Assembly: GCF_040802235.1 (NCBI RefSeq)
Contig: NC_133165.1
Coordinates: 11,379,623 to 11,443,622 of the forward strand
Origin: Manis javanica
Lineage: Eukaryota; Chordata; Mammalia; Pholidota; Manidae
Direction of reading: 5' to 3'
Length of the DNA: 64,000 bases
This document shows positions 11,549 through 23,879 of the stretch, piece by piece (position 1 is the stretch's first letter; each line of letters begins with the position of its first letter). A program made the position numbers and the translations under genes. A model generated the notes under the pieces. It ran no database searches. It saw only the letters and a list, made by a program, of their open reading frames with translations, and was not told the DNA's origin.

Positions 11549-11829
11549 AAACCAAGGACTTTTGATACCTGTAATGGAGTGTGATTTATAAGATACAAAC
11601 TGAGGCATTTTTACTTGACTTATGATTATTGATCATAACTTGATTATCTAATCGCAAAGTAAACATTCCTGGCATTCTTAGAAATGCAAAAATATTTATT
11701 GCATGGTATATATATGGATGTTTGAAGATCATTCTCTCAGAGCTTTCACTTCATGAGACAAGGATAAAGAAAGAGCAGAAAACATTGATTATTACCTCTG
11801 TGAATGGATGGAATAATCTCTCTGCAAAA

Positions 11830-12030
11830 TTCATATGTAGAAGCCCTTTACTCCAAAACTGCAGAAAATGACTGTTTGGAAAAATAGGACCTTAAAAGAG
11901 ATGATCAAGTTAGAAAAGGATTGTTAGTGTGTGTCCCAATTCAACATGACCAATGTCCTTACAAAGAAAGGAGATTAAACACAGACAATACAGAGGGACA
12001 ACTACATGAGGACACAAATGTTTATCAATA
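11830..12030 (+). repeat. MaLR-type (MLT1/MST-like) LTR fragment
   Basis: Diverged order of MaLR LTR motifs: TTCATATGTAGAAGCCC, TTTGGAAAAATAGGACC, ACCAATGTCCTTACAA and TACATGAGGACAC. Truncated at the right by the region where the L1 inserted. Confidence 0.55.
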
Positions 12031-12080
12031 GGTAAAGCAGGTTTAAAAAAAAACCACACGAAAAGAGTGCAGTCAAGAAA

Positions 12081-12703
12081 GGGGTAAAGATGGCGGTGTG
12101 AGAGGAGAGACAGAGGCTTCTGCCTAAAACTGGATAAAATTAGAAAATGAAATTGGCGCAACTAATCCTGAGAGAGCAACAGGAAAGAGGATACGTCAGA
12201 CTGCACACACCTGGAGAAAAGAGCAGACCTCACCGAATGGGGTAACGTACCAGAGCTGTGGCTCGCTGGGACCCGAGCCCCTCCCCCACCCCAGCTCACT
12301 GGCAGGAGGAAGAGAAACAGAGCAGGGAGGGAGTGGAAGGCCTGGGACTGCTGAATACCTAGCTCCAGAGATCTGCGCTGGGAGCACAAACCTACATTTC
12401 ATGAGACTCGCATGACTACTGGGTTGGAAAGTTAATACAGGCAGAGTTCCTGGGGAGACTGGGATTCTGGCTGTTTGTGGAAAGCAGGGATCCATATCTG
12501 GCTGCTCTGGGACAAAAACATACCTGTGTGACCAGCCCACTGGCTCAGGCAGTGGAGACAGGCACAGCAGCCAGGAGGCAGGGAACAGGTCTTTCCTCCC
12601 CCCAGGCACCGGTACCACTCCCTGCAAACCCCAACATTGCTTCAGGGGCTGAGCAGCTCCAGAGACTACAGCTTCTGGACACTAGAGGGCGCCATATACA
12701 AAC
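12081..12703 (+). promoter_or_regulatory. L1 5' UTR/promoter with YY1-like and CTCF-like motifs
   Basis: Non-coding GC-richer stretch before ORF1. A YY1-like box lies at the very start, the usual position in L1. A sequence at 12679-12692, ACACTAGAGGGCGC, matches the CTCF core consensus except at the first base. Activity is not shown by sequence alone. Confidence 0.6.
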
Positions 12704-13507
12704 ATGAAACACCAAAGGAACCTTGTCCAGAGTAAAATTATTAATACAACTCCCGAGAAAGATTTAAATGATATTGGCCTCATGACTCTTCCTAATAGGG
12801 AGTTCAAAATAAAAATCACAAACATTCTAATGGAGGTACGGAAAGACATCCAAGAACTCATCAATAAATTCACGTCAGAGATCCAATGGTTGAAGAGCAC
12901 GATGGAGGGTATTTAAAGCAGGTTGGATACAGTGGAGGAGACAATAAATGAAATAGAAACTAGAGAAGAGGAATACAAAGAAGCTGAGGCACAGAGAGAA
13001 CAAAGGATCTCTAAGAATGAAAGAATATTGAGAGAACTGTGTGACCAATCCAAGTGGAACAATATTCACAACATAGGGACACCAGAAGAAGAAGAGAGAG
13101 AGAAAGGGATAAAAAGTGTCTATGAGGAGGTAGTTGCTGAAAACTTCCCCAATCTGGGGAAGGACATAGTCTCTCAGGCCATGGAGATCCATAGATCTCC
13201 CAACACAAGGGACCCAAGAAAGACAACACCAAGACACATAGTAATTAAAATGGGAAAGATCAAGGATAAGGACAGACTGTTAAAAGCAGCCAGAGAGAGA
13301 AATAAGATCACATACAAAGGAAAGTGCATCAGGCTAACATCAGACTTCTCAGCAGAAACCTTACAGGCCAGAAAGGAGTGGCATGATGTATTTAATGCCA
13401 TGAAGGCAGAAGGGCCTGGAGCAAAGATTTTTTTTTACTTGATCTGGCAAGATTATCATTTAAATTTGAAGGAGGGATTAAATAATTTCCAGATAAGCAA
13501 AAGCTGA
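12704..13507 (+). pseudogene. L1 ORF1 (RNA-binding chaperone), interrupted
   Basis: ORF1 proteins form coiled-coil trimers that coat L1 RNA. Starts at the ATG at 12704; a TAA at 12914-12916 breaks the frame inside the coiled coil, after which the same frame resumes (12917-13507) through the RRM-like domain (TPRHIVIKMGKIKDKDRLL) and the C-terminal domain (DFSAETLQARKEWHDVFNAM). The carboxyl end is diverged and stops at 13505-13507. Without the stop the frame would give roughly 267 residues, shorter than usual, so the C-terminal end is probably also altered. Confidence 0.85.
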
Positions 13508-13824
13508 GAGAGTTTACCTCCAACAAACCATCTCTGCAGTTTATTTTTGAGGGACTGCTATAGATGGAAGTGTTCCTAGGGTTGGATAGCTGTCACCAGA
13601 GGTAGTAAAACCATGGTAGGGATGGTGGAGCAGCTGATTGCAAGGCAAATGCAAATCTCCAAAGTCTATCAAGGGATAGACAAAAAGTACATAATTTGAT
13701 ACCTAATATATAAAGAATGAAGGAGGAAGAAAAAGGAGGAGAAATAGAAAAGAACCTTTAGATTGTATTTGTAATAGCATACTAAGTGAGTTAAGTTAGA
13801 CTCTTAGATAGTAAGGAAAGTAAC
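13508..13824 (+). other. L1 inter-ORF region
   Basis: About 300 bp between ORF1 and ORF2 with purine-rich segments (GGAGGAAGAAAAAGGAGG near 13720) and no sustained frame. The early part resembles a decayed ORF1 C-terminus. Confidence 0.6.
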
Positions 13825-16800
13825 ATGGAACCTTTGATAACCACGAATCCAAAGCCTGAAATGGCAATAAGCACATACCTATCGATAATCACCCTAAATG
13901 TAAACAGAATGAATCCACCAATGAAAAGACACAGAGTCACTGAATGGATAAAAAAACAAGAACCATTTATATGCTGCTTACAAGAGACTCACCTCAAACC
14001 CAAAGACATGCACAGACTAAAAGTCAAGGGATGGAAAAACATATTTTATGCAAACAATAGGGAGAAAAAAGCAGGTGTTGCAGTACAAGTATCAGACAAA
14101 ATAGACTTCAAAACAAAGAAAGTAACAAGAGATAAATAAGGATATTACATAATGATAAAGGGCTCAGTCCAACAAGAGGATATAACCATTATAAATATAT
14201 ATGCACCCAACACAGGAGCACCAGCATATGTGAAACTAATACTAACAGAACTAAAGAGGGAAATAGACTGCAATGCATTCATTTTAGGAGACTTCAGCAC
14301 ACCATTCACTCCAAAGGACAGATCCACCAGACAGAAAATAAGTAAGGACACAGAGGCACTGAACAGCACACTAGAACAGATGGACCTATTAGACATTTAT
14401 AGAACTCTATACCCAAAAGCAACAGGATACAGATTCTTCTCAAGTACACATGGAACATTCTCCAGAATAGACCACATACTAGGTCACAAAAAGAGCCTCA
14501 ATAAATTCAAAAAGATAGAAATTCTACCAACCAACTTTTCAGACCACACAGGCATAAAACTGGAAATAAATTGTACAAAGAAAGCAAAAAGGCTCACAAA
14601 CACATGGAGGCTTAACAACACGCTCCTAAATAGTCAATGGATCAATGACCAAATTAAAATGGAGATCCAGCAATATATGGAAATAAATGACAACAACAAC
14701 ACAAAGCCCCAACTTCTGTGGGATGCAGCGAAAGCAGTCTTAAGAGGAAAGTATATAGCAATCCAGGCATATTTAAAGAAGGAAAAACAAACCCAAGTGA
14801 ATAGTCTAACATCACAATTATCAAAATTGGAAAAAAGAGAACAAACGAGGCCTAAAGTCAGCAGAAGGAGGGACATAATAAAGATCGGAGAAGAAATAAA
14901 CAAAATTGAGAAGAATAAAACAACAGAAAAAAATCAATGAAACCAAGAGCTGGTTCTTTAAGAAAATAGGCAAAATAGATAAGCCTCTAGCCAGACTTAT
15001 TAAGAGAAAAAGAGAATCAACACACATCAACAGAATCAGAAACGAGAAAGGAAACATCACGACGGACCCAACAGAAATACAAAGATTTATTAGAGACTAC
15101 TATGAAAACGTATATGCTAAGAAGCTGGAAAACCTAGAAGAAATGGCCAACTTCCTGGAAAAATACAACCTTCCAAGACTGATCAAGGAAGAAACACAAA
15201 ATCTAAATAAACCAATTACCAGCAAAGAAATTGAAGTGGTAATCAAAAAACTACCTAAGAACAAAAACCCCAGGCCAGATGGATTTACCTCGGAATTTTA
15301 TGAGACATACAGAGAAGATATAATTCCCATTCTCCTTAACGTTTTCCAAAAAATAGAAGAGGAGGGAATACTCCCAAACTCATTCTATGAAGCCAACATC
15401 AATATCATCCTAATACCAAAACCAGGCAAAGACCCCACCAAAAAAGAAAATTCAGACCAATATCCCTGATGAATGTAGATGCAAAAATACTCAACAAAAT
15501 ATTAGCAAACCGAATTCAAAAATACATCAAGAGGATCATACACCATGACCAAGTGGGATTCATCCCAGGGATGCAAGGATGGTACAACATTCGAAAATCC
15601 ATCAACATCATCCACCACATCAACAAAAAGAAAGACAAAACCCACATGATCATCTCCATAGATGCTGAAAAAGCATTCAACAACATCCATTCATGATAAA
15701 AATTCAACAAAATGGGTATAGAGGACAAGTACCTCAACATAATAAAGGCCATATAAGATAAACCCACAGCCAACATCATACTGAACAGTGAAAAGCTGAA
15801 GGCTTTTCTCTGAGATCGGGAACAAGACAGGGATGCCCACTCTCCCTACTGTTATTTAACATAGTACTGGAGGTCCTAGCCACGGCAATTAGACAAAACA
15901 AAGAAATACAAGGAATCCAGATTGGTAAAGAAGAAATTAAACTGTCATTATTTGCAGATGCCATGATACTGTACTTAAAAAAACCCTAAATACTCCACTC
16001 CAAACCTACTAGAACTGATATTGGAATACAGCAAAGTTACAGGATACAAAATTAACGCAAAGAAATAGGTAGCTTTCCTGTACACTAACAATGAACTAAT
16101 AGAAAGAGAAATCAGGAAAACAATTCCATTCACAAGTGCAACAAAAGAATAAAATACTTAGGAATAAACCTTACCAAAGAAGTTAAAGACACTCTTAAGA
16201 GAAATTAAAGAGGACACAACAAATGGAAACTCATTCCATGCTCTTGGCTAGGAAGAATTAATATCGTCAAAATGGCCATCCTGCCCAAAGCAATATACAG
16301 ATGTGATGAAATCACTATCAAATTACCAACATTTTTCAACGAACTAGAACAAATAGTTCAAAAATTCATATGGAAACAACAAAGACCCCAAATAGCCAAA
16401 GCAATCCTGAGAAGGAAGAATAAAGTGGGGGGGGATCTTGCTCCCCAACTTCAAGTTCTACTACAAAGCCACAGTAATCAAGACAGTTTGGTACTGGCAC
16501 AAGAACAGAGCCACAGACCAATGGAACAGAATAGAGACTCCAAACATTAACCCAAACATATATGGTCAATTAATATATGATAAAGGAGCCATGGACATAC
16601 AATGGGGAAATGACAGTCTCTTCAACAGATGGTGCTGGCAAAACTGGACAGCTACTTGTAAGAGAGTGAAACTGGATCACTGCCTAACCCTATACACAAA
16701 AGTAAATAAATGGATCAAAGACCTGAATGTAAGTCATGAAACCATAAAACTCTTAGGAAAAAACATAGGCAAAAATCTCTTGGACATAAACATGAGTGCC

Positions 16801-17300
16801 TTCTTCATGAACATATCTCCCGGGCAAGGAAAACAAAAGCATAAATGAACAAGTGGGACTATATTAAGCTGAAAAGCTCCTGTACAGCAAAGGACACCAT
16901 CAATAGAACAAAAAGGAACCCTACAATATGGGAGAATATATTCATAAATGACAAATCTGATAAAGGTTGACATCCAAAATATATAGAGAGCTCACGCACC
17001 TCAACAAACAAAAAGTGAACAAACCAATTAAAAAATGGGCAGAGGAGCTGAACAGTTCTTCAAAGAAGAAATTCAGATGGCCAACAGACACATGAGAAGA
17101 TGCTCCACATCACTTGTCATCAGAGAAATGCAAATTAAAACCACAATGAGATATCACCTCACACCAGTAAGGATAGCCACCATCCAAAAGACAAACAACA
17201 ACAAATGTTGGCAAGGTTGTGGAGAAAGGGGAACCCTCCTACACTGCTGGTGGGAATGTAAATTAGTTCAACCATTGTGGAAAGCAGTATGAACGTTCCT
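13825..17300 (+). pseudogene. L1 ORF2 (endonuclease, reverse transcriptase), heavily interrupted
   Basis: Endonuclease pieces occur at 13825-14139 (CCLQETHLKPKD) and 14152-14940 (ILGDF, then SRIDHILGHK). RT begins about 14906 and passes [10 protein letters not shown] (about 15415) and a D-containing palm strand ([13 protein letters not shown]). The catalytic box near 15948-15972 reads FADAMILYL, with Ala where active enzymes have Asp. The Cys-rich C-terminal block ([15 protein letters not shown]) is at about 17215-17265. Stops or frameshifts occur at least at 14137, 14938, 15467, 15694, about 15800, 15986, 16066, 16430 and 16846. Not functional. Confidence 0.88.
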
Positions 17301-17990
17301 CAAAAAGCTCAAAATAGAAATACCATTTGACCCAGGAATTCCACTTCTAGGAATTTACCCTAAGAATGCAGGATCCCAGTTTGAAAAAGACATATGCACC
17401 CCTGTTTATCACAGCACTATTTACAATAGCCGAGAAATGGAAGCAACCTAAGTGTCCATCAGTAGGTGAATGGATAAAGAAGATGTGGTACATATACACA
17501 ATGGAATATTATGCAGCCATAAGAAGAAAACAAATCCTACCATTTGCAACAACATGGATGGAGCTAGAGGGTATTATGCTCAGTGAAATAAGCCAGGTGG
17601 AGAAAGACAAGTACCAAATGATTTCACTCATATGTGGAGTATAAGAACAAAGAAAAACTGAAGGAACAAAACAGCAGCAGAATCGCAGTACCCAAGAATG
17701 GACTAACGGTTACCAAAGGGAAAAGTACTGGGCAGGAGGGGTGGGAAGGGAGGGATAAGGGCAGGGAAAAAGAAAGGGGGCCTTACAATTAACATGTATA
17801 ATGTGGGGGTGGCATAAGGAGGGCTGTGCAACACAGAGAAGACAAATAGTGAGTCTACAGCATCTTATTACGCTGATGGACAGTGACTGTAATGGGGTTT
17901 GTGGGGAGGGACTTGGTGAAGGGAGGAGTCCAGTAACCATAATGTTGTTCATGTAATTGTAGATTAATGATAATAAAATGAATTTAAGAA
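17301..17990 (+). other. L1 ORF2 tail and 3' UTR
   Basis: The remainder of the ORF2 region up to about 17644 (with MEYYAAIRRKQILPFATTWM) is followed by a 3' UTR containing a dense G-run block at 17728-17760 (for example GGGAAGGGAGGGATAAGGG) and ending near AATGATAATAAAATG. The terminal poly-A is eroded. Confidence 0.75.
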
Positions 17991-18270
17991 ACCCACACAT
18001 ATATAAAATGTCAATACACTGGAATAATACTCAGCAACAAAAAGGCAACAGACTACATAGGCACCCAAAATATGGATGGATGCCAAGATCAGTATGTCGG
18101 TGAAAAGGTGAGGCAATAATAAAGAATACATTCTCTACTGTCCGTATTTGTTATTCTGACTGTGATGATGGCTTTAAATTTACATATATGTACATGTGTC
18201 AAAGCTCATCAAATGGTGTCCTTTTAATATGTACATTTACTGTCTGTAAATGAAAACTCAGTAGGTTGTT
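17991..18270 (+). repeat. Older L1 3' fragment flanking the inserted L1
   Basis: GGAATAATACTCAGCAACAAAAAGG and the stretch that follows resemble the 3' end of ORF2 of an older L1 family. Its separation from upstream sequence by the 12081-17990 element is consistent with nesting. Confidence 0.5.
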
Positions 18271-18324
18271 AAAAGAGTGTTCGGTCTAAACCTGAGGAGA
18301 GAGCAGCCCAGAGGGAGTGGAAGA

Positions 18325-18490
18325 AAGAGAAATGGTCTGCTAAGGCTGCCATGATAAGGCACCACAGACTGGGCAGCTTAAACAACAGAAATGTATTTTC
18401 TTCTATTTCTGGAGTCTAGAAGTCCAAGAACAAGATGCCAGCACTTTTGGTTTCTTCAAAGGTCTCTCTCCTTTGGTAGAATGAATACTG
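18325..18490 (-). repeat. MaLR-type LTR fragment
   Basis: Contains CACCACAGACTGGGCAGCTTAA, ACAACAGAAATGTATTTTCT, TTCTGGAGTCTAGAAGTCCA and AACAAGATGCCAGCA, which are the reverse complement of the 3' part of MLT1/MST LTRs. Confidence 0.7.
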
Positions 18491-18954
18491 TTCAAGATAT
18501 GTAGCCTATGTAGAAATGATGTAAGTACACATATCCTTGTGTGAACAGATATAAGGATGTAGCATATCTAAATAGTGTATACCTCTTAGAATGACTCAGG
18601 CTAGAAAGACTTCCGATAGCTTTGTGTTAAGACCCTTATTAGAGGATTTTCTCACTTGACTCCAAACAGGAGATCAGTTGATTTGTGCTACTGTGCCTGT
18701 GATATGCGCTGTCAGAGTCCTTAAAACAATGGAGAGCTCAGATTTCATCAAGCATATATAACAGGTGATATGACTATGTTTGTACCTACTTGCTGGGAAC
18801 TATGAGAAAAAAATTCACTAGGAGACTTGAGTGCATTATAATTCATGCCACCAGGAGCAAAATTGATTCTCAATGATATCTGAATCCACACTAACATCTT
18901 TTGGGTTCCTTCAGGCTGAAGATTTTATATCAGACCCAATCCCAGTGCATGTGT
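18491..18954. other. Unassigned non-coding DNA
   Basis: No supported gene or repeat. The 29-bp segment at 18903-18931 is repeated at 19928-19956 (see findings). Confidence 0.5.
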
Positions 18955-18973
18955 GTATATGAGTGTGAGTGTG

Positions 18974-19019
<46 letters not shown>

Positions 19020-19027
19020 TGTGTGTG
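18955..19027. repeat. (TG)n microsatellite
   Basis: About 70 bp of TG repeat, with interspersed GAGTGT variants at its left end. Confidence 0.95.
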
Positions 19028-19029
19028 AG

Positions 19030-19680
19030 GGGTTGTTCCCACACATGACCCCAGGCAATTATCAAACACCAACAGGGTGTCCAAGAACTTAACTCAACCC
19101 TGAGGCTATCTGCCCTAGGACAGCACCAGATTTCCCAGGTCAGGGGCTCCATCCTACAAGACTGCCCTCCACCCCCACACACCAGGCTGTTACTGTGCTT
19201 CTGACCAACCTCCAGCCACCTCCCTTTGGGTTCGATTAATTTGGTAGAGTGGCTCACAGAACTCAGAAGCATGTATGTTGACCAGCTTAATAAAGGATAA
19301 AGTAAATGATATAAGTTAACAGCCAGATGAAGAGATGCACAGGGCAAGGTTCCAAATGAAGGAACTTCTATCCTTGTGGCACTTGGGGCCTGACTCAGGG
19401 CACGTGGAAGCTTTCTGGTTCCTCAAGCCTAGAAACTCTCTCCAACAGAGAAGCAGGATGTGTGAGAGAGCTGGGCTCTTCTGGGTTTTTGTGAGGGCTT
19501 CATGCAGTCATGATTGACTAAGTCATTGGCCAGGGGCCGATTCTACCTCCAGCCCCCCTGCCCTTGGGTGGGTCCCAAAATCTCTCATTAACACAGTAAG
19601 ACACCCATTTCACCTTTAAGGCTCTGAAGTGTTTTCAGGAACCTTGGATGAAAATCAAATATACCTGGGAAATATATATA
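19030..19680 (-). repeat. Probable old LTR (ERVL-like), diverged
   Basis: The stretch CTCACAGAACTCAGAAGCATG, AGCCAGATGAAGAGATGCAC, TGATTGACTAAGTCATTGGCC and TCTCATTAACACAGTAAGAC recalls reverse-complemented LTRs of old class III elements. I cannot name the family and see no clean termini. Confidence 0.45.
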
Positions 19681-20099
19681 TATATTTGGTCATCTGAATG
19701 AGCAAATATGTATATTTCTTATAACACCTTATATTGTAATATCTAACTATAACTACCTGAAACAATTCAATAATTGTGAAAAATCAAGTTTAATTTACTT
19801 CACAACACTTAGTTACTCCCTAAATTGGAAGTAATAATGGTATGGAACATATAGTTTTTTTGAACTGCCTAGTGTTTGATAAATGTAACAAAAGATGATA
19901 AGGGTGTCCATCTTTCTATATCTCTTAGGGTTCCTTCAGGCTGATGACTTTATATCTGCTAAATGTTGAGATTTAAAGCTTTAAGCTAAAAGGATAAAGC
20001 TCCATTTAAGATAACTAAAATTAGTAGATGCTAAGTGTGGGATAAAACTGCAGTAGTTTCAGAATTTCTCACCTGGCTTTAGTCCATTTACATATTAAT

Positions 20100-20400
20100 A
20101 GGTGTTTCTTCTGGCTGCCTCTGGCTCATGGGGTGGAGAGAGGCTGTTCTCTCCTCACCTCTGTTGCATAATTGGTCTGGCGCCTGTCCATCCCTGGGGA
20201 TCTGTGGGAGGAGTTTCTCCCAGAAGGGGTGGGTGGGGAACTGGGCACTCTGTGGCTGGCGGGACAGGGAGCAAGAGTGGTGGCCAGAGGGGACGAATGA
20301 AGCTGGGCCTCATCATGAGCAATAAACCACCTAGCCTTTCCTTAGACTGATTTTGGACACACTGGTTTATTTGTCTCGGCTGGGAACATGCTTCCTGCCC
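20100..20400 (+). repeat. LTR-like sequence with poly-A signal
   Basis: GC-richer than its surroundings, with AATAAA at 20321-20326 followed by a pyrimidine-rich U5-like stretch. No coding potential is evident, and the boundaries and family are unknown. Confidence 0.35.
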
Positions 20401-20413
20401 CAGAGCTACGCTA

Positions 20414-20890
20414 AGAGCCAGGCAATGTGGGTCAAACTGTGTCTTCCAAAAAAGGTATGTTGAAGTCCTAACTCTCTGTACCTGTGAATGTGACCTTATT
20501 TGGAAATAAAGCCTTTTGGGGTATAATCAAGATGAAGTCCTAATAGAACAGCGGAGCCCCTAATCCAATGACTGGTATCCTCATAAAAAGAGGGAATTTT
20601 GGACACAGAGACATATACAGAAACAGGGAAAAAACTTATATAAGGACTGGAGCAAAGACTGAAATTATGGTGCCACAAACAAAGAAATACCAGATTGCTG
20701 GCAACCCCCAGGAGCTAGAGGAGCCAAGGAAATAGTCTTTCCTAGATCCACTGGAGGTAGCATGGCTTTACAGGCACTTTGATTTTGGACTTAAAGCCTC
20801 CAGAAGAGTGGGAGAAAAAATTTGTTGTTTAAAGCCACCCAGTTTGTAGTACTTAGCATTCATTAACTTCAAATAACAGAAACAGATAGT
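20414..20890 (+). repeat. MLT1/MST-type MaLR LTR
   Basis: Full order of MaLR LTR motifs in plus orientation: ACTGTGTCTTCC, TATGTTGAAGTCCTAACTC, ATGTGACCTTATTTGGAAAT, TAATCCAATGACTGGTATCC, TGGACACAGAGAC, AAAGCCTCCAGAAGAGTG and TTTAAAGCCACCCAGTTTGT. Old, solitary. Confidence 0.8.
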
Positions 20891-21605
20891 GACAAAATTT
20901 TGAGTCTTAGAAGTCTGCAATTTTAAATTAAAACAGTTTAGAAAGATACAAGATTTCTAAACAATTGACTTTAATTCTTATACATACTTCATTCTCTAGG
21001 TCATCTGTCAATCATGCTTAGATAATAAAAACAGAAAACCCTGTTTTCCTTAAATTTCAAATGTGTCATATAAACTTTTCACCCCCTCCCTAGAATTACT
21101 CAATTGAAATAATCAGATTTAAAAAAGAAATTAATTTTTATTGCAGTATTTCTTAATTTGTGACAAAAAATAAGGAACTAAATTTTGGAAATAACACTTC
21201 CACTAAATTTCTTGACCAAGCATATGCAGTTCTTTTTAAGCACTTCTATTTAAGTGATTTATGCTACTTTTAAATTCCTGTCTTAGACTTAAATAGTAGC
21301 ATAAAATTCATAGAAGCGTGTGATTATGATTGATGATTTTAGAGAATTACATTCAAGGAAGTACTTCTCTTTTTTTTAAAGTAAAGTAAGTTTTTAAAGA
21401 AAACTTACAAGAATTGAGCAGGTCAGACTTCCTCAGAGTAATAGGATATTAAAAGCAAGGTATAAGCAAATCTAATTACTGTAGGAAGAAAAGCAATGCC
21501 ATTGATATAAAAAATCTCCCAGTCAATTAGTGTTAAAAGTATCATAGTGAGTCATTATTATTCATGGTTACTGAGAGACTGAATATATAAATGGACAATG
21601 GCCAT
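20891..21605. other. AT-rich unassigned DNA
   Basis: No supported gene or named repeat. Confidence 0.5.
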
Positions 21606-22090
21606 ACCATATACAAAAACAGAATTCTACATTCTGCAGCCACAAGTCCGGGAAACCAACTGATTCTCTACAGTAAGCAGCTCGGGAAGCCAGGCTGTTG
21701 TCTATATGTCAGACTTGTAGGAAGTCAGACCGCTATCTCTAGTAACAACGTAGGAAGCTAAACAATAACTCCTGTAAAAGTTGGCCCCAAATGGCCAGGA
21801 CTTGATTAATAACTGACAGCTTCCCTAATTTTTGCTCCTTCAAGTTAAAATCAATCAGAGAAAGCCAGATACGCATCTCTAAACTATCACACAGGATGCC
21901 CAGCCCTGGCTTGCCCACCTGCAGCTTCCCCACACCAACCCTCTAATCAAGGCATCCGCCTTCCCTTTTCTGTGAAACGTTCTCATTCCTCTGTCTGTCT
22001 TTGATCTGCCAAACAACAAGTGCCGGTGCTCACTGTCGCTGTAGCAAGCTCTGAAGAAATAAACTTCATGTGTTCTCAAATAAACCTTTT
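21606..22090 (+). repeat. Probable old solo LTR
   Basis: A GC-richer patch ends with GAAGAAATAAACTTCATG, an AATAAA placed like an LTR poly-A signal, after a pyrimidine-rich stretch. Family and ends are uncertain. Confidence 0.35.
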
Positions 22091-23879
22091 AGGTAGAAGA
22101 GCCAAATATAGAATGAACTCCTTAAAACTAGTGGCTGATTTTATGAATTTACTTCCAATAGCCAAGTCTAGGCAACCATTAGTGCTCAACATATATAATT
22201 GTCAAACAAGTTATTGACAATGCAATTCTAAACTTAGGTAGCCATCATTCACTTACATGTGGAGATAATGTAGATAGTATAGGGTATATTCAATGATGAG
22301 CAGTAACTGGGGTGTGTGAATATATTCAGTTTGGCACAGATTGAAGACATACAGATGATTATTCTCTAACGACAAAACAGAATAGCTGCAACATTTTATT
22401 CTAGTACATAAAAGGTATGCAAGTAACTGGTGAATAATTACAAGTGTGTAAGGTATGCTTTCAATCCACTGAGACTAAAGTTCACCTGCAAAATCAAGCA
22501 GGCAAACTTTATATTTCTCACTTGGTTTTCAGAGGCCCCGCCTTCTCTCTTCCCATCCAGGCCACCTCACCTGCAGCCCCACTCAGTGTTCCCCTGGGAG
22601 CCACACCCAGACTGGGCAGACATGGGGGAGAGGAGGGCAGCAAGAAGGGCACTAAGGTGCCCTTAAAAACTCACTTTTATCAAATCAATGATGATGAATA
22701 AATGAGTTAATGAATACATTTAAGAGTTATTAATGGTGGAGTTTTTAATGTTTGAGCAATTCAAAGTAATTACTTCTCTTCTAAATTTCAGTTTTTTGTG
22801 CTGCTTAGTTACCATTTTCATAAATATCAAGGACAATCAAGGACAAGAAAGGCAAATTAGATAATCATATGCTAGTAATTTAGTTTTCATTAATTGTTAC
22901 CTGATTATATCAGAAGGACCCTGATAGTAATTTAGTGCCTATTTATTTACACAGTCTATGTAGAAATATTTTTGACTATAAGAAACTGACTGAATCATTT
23001 AAACTCACTTCAGGGGTTAAGTGAACAAGGACCATTAATAGATGCTTTTTTATTTTAATGATGTTTCAGAAATACTCTTTTACCAAACAAACCTCAAGCA
23101 ACAACTTTGATGATTGCTTTTAAAAAAAATGAGCAGTTGATCCTAAAGAAAAAAGATGCTTGTAGTCATCAGGAAATAAACCAGTTGGGAATTTTCAGGT
23201 AAGATTGCTTCTCTACTTAATTAATTTAACAAATGGTTAGTGAATGTCACTGGCGTGAGGTGATACTCTCTGAAAAGAGACACGTAAACAGAGGACAATC
23301 CTTGATCTCGAAGACTAAGAATTTAGCAACTAGGATGGGTTATTATGTGCTTGGGTGAATTATAATACATGTGTTGTGTTTTTCCTTGCATAAATTCAAA
23401 GAATTTCCTTTCTCCCTGTGTATCAGTACTGAGTTCCTCGAAGTTCCAAATACTAGGAAACTGCAAACCCTTACCCCGGTAGGTAACAGTCCTTTGTTAC
23501 AGGCCCATTTTGGAGGAAGAAAACTGTATGCTCTCAGAAGGTTAGAAAAAGAGGCTGGGCTTTGTGGTGAATGGTTGGAAATGCCTCTACCTGTGAGCTA
23601 AAATACGCAAGAGGGATAGAGTAGAGGAATCAAAACCCCATTTCCATGCTACACCTCCCCAAATGTGAGGTAGATAGGATTTGCTCCATTTACCCCACAA
23701 CGACACAGACTCTAGAGAGAAAAGATGAGAAGTGGGTAGAAGAAGGAAGGGAAAAAAGGAGAAGACTGGGACCACTTCTCCTCCTCACAGGAACTGAGGT
23801 GAACTTTGTGTCCAGCCCAAGAGCTGCTGGGATTGAACCTGATTATTTCTGATTTGGAAAAACAAAGACATGCAACAGT
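22091..23879. other. Unassigned non-coding DNA
   Basis: No supported gene. Short open frames overlap on both strands without recognisable domains. Confidence 0.5.

Larger units (their letters stand above)
12081..17990 (+). mobile_element. Nearly full-length decayed L1 (LINE-1)
   Basis: Starts with a short 5' UTR carrying a YY1-like AAGATGGCGG (12087-12096), then ORF1, an inter-ORF stretch, ORF2 and a purine-rich 3' UTR ending in an AATAAAA-containing tail. Flanks are pieces of older repeats, with ACCACACG before the 5' end and ACCCACACA after the tail, a possible but imperfect target duplication. Both ORFs are broken, so the copy is immobile. The multiplicity of stops and indels indicates considerable age. 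Confidence 0.92.

Noticed and set aside
18955..19027. CRISPR-like or satellite array
   Set aside because: It is a simple TG dinucleotide repeat in a eukaryotic genome; no spacer structure.
18925..19347. 140-codon minus-strand frame
   Set aside because: Runs through the (TG)n microsatellite and gives a His-Thr repeat; an artefact of the repeat.
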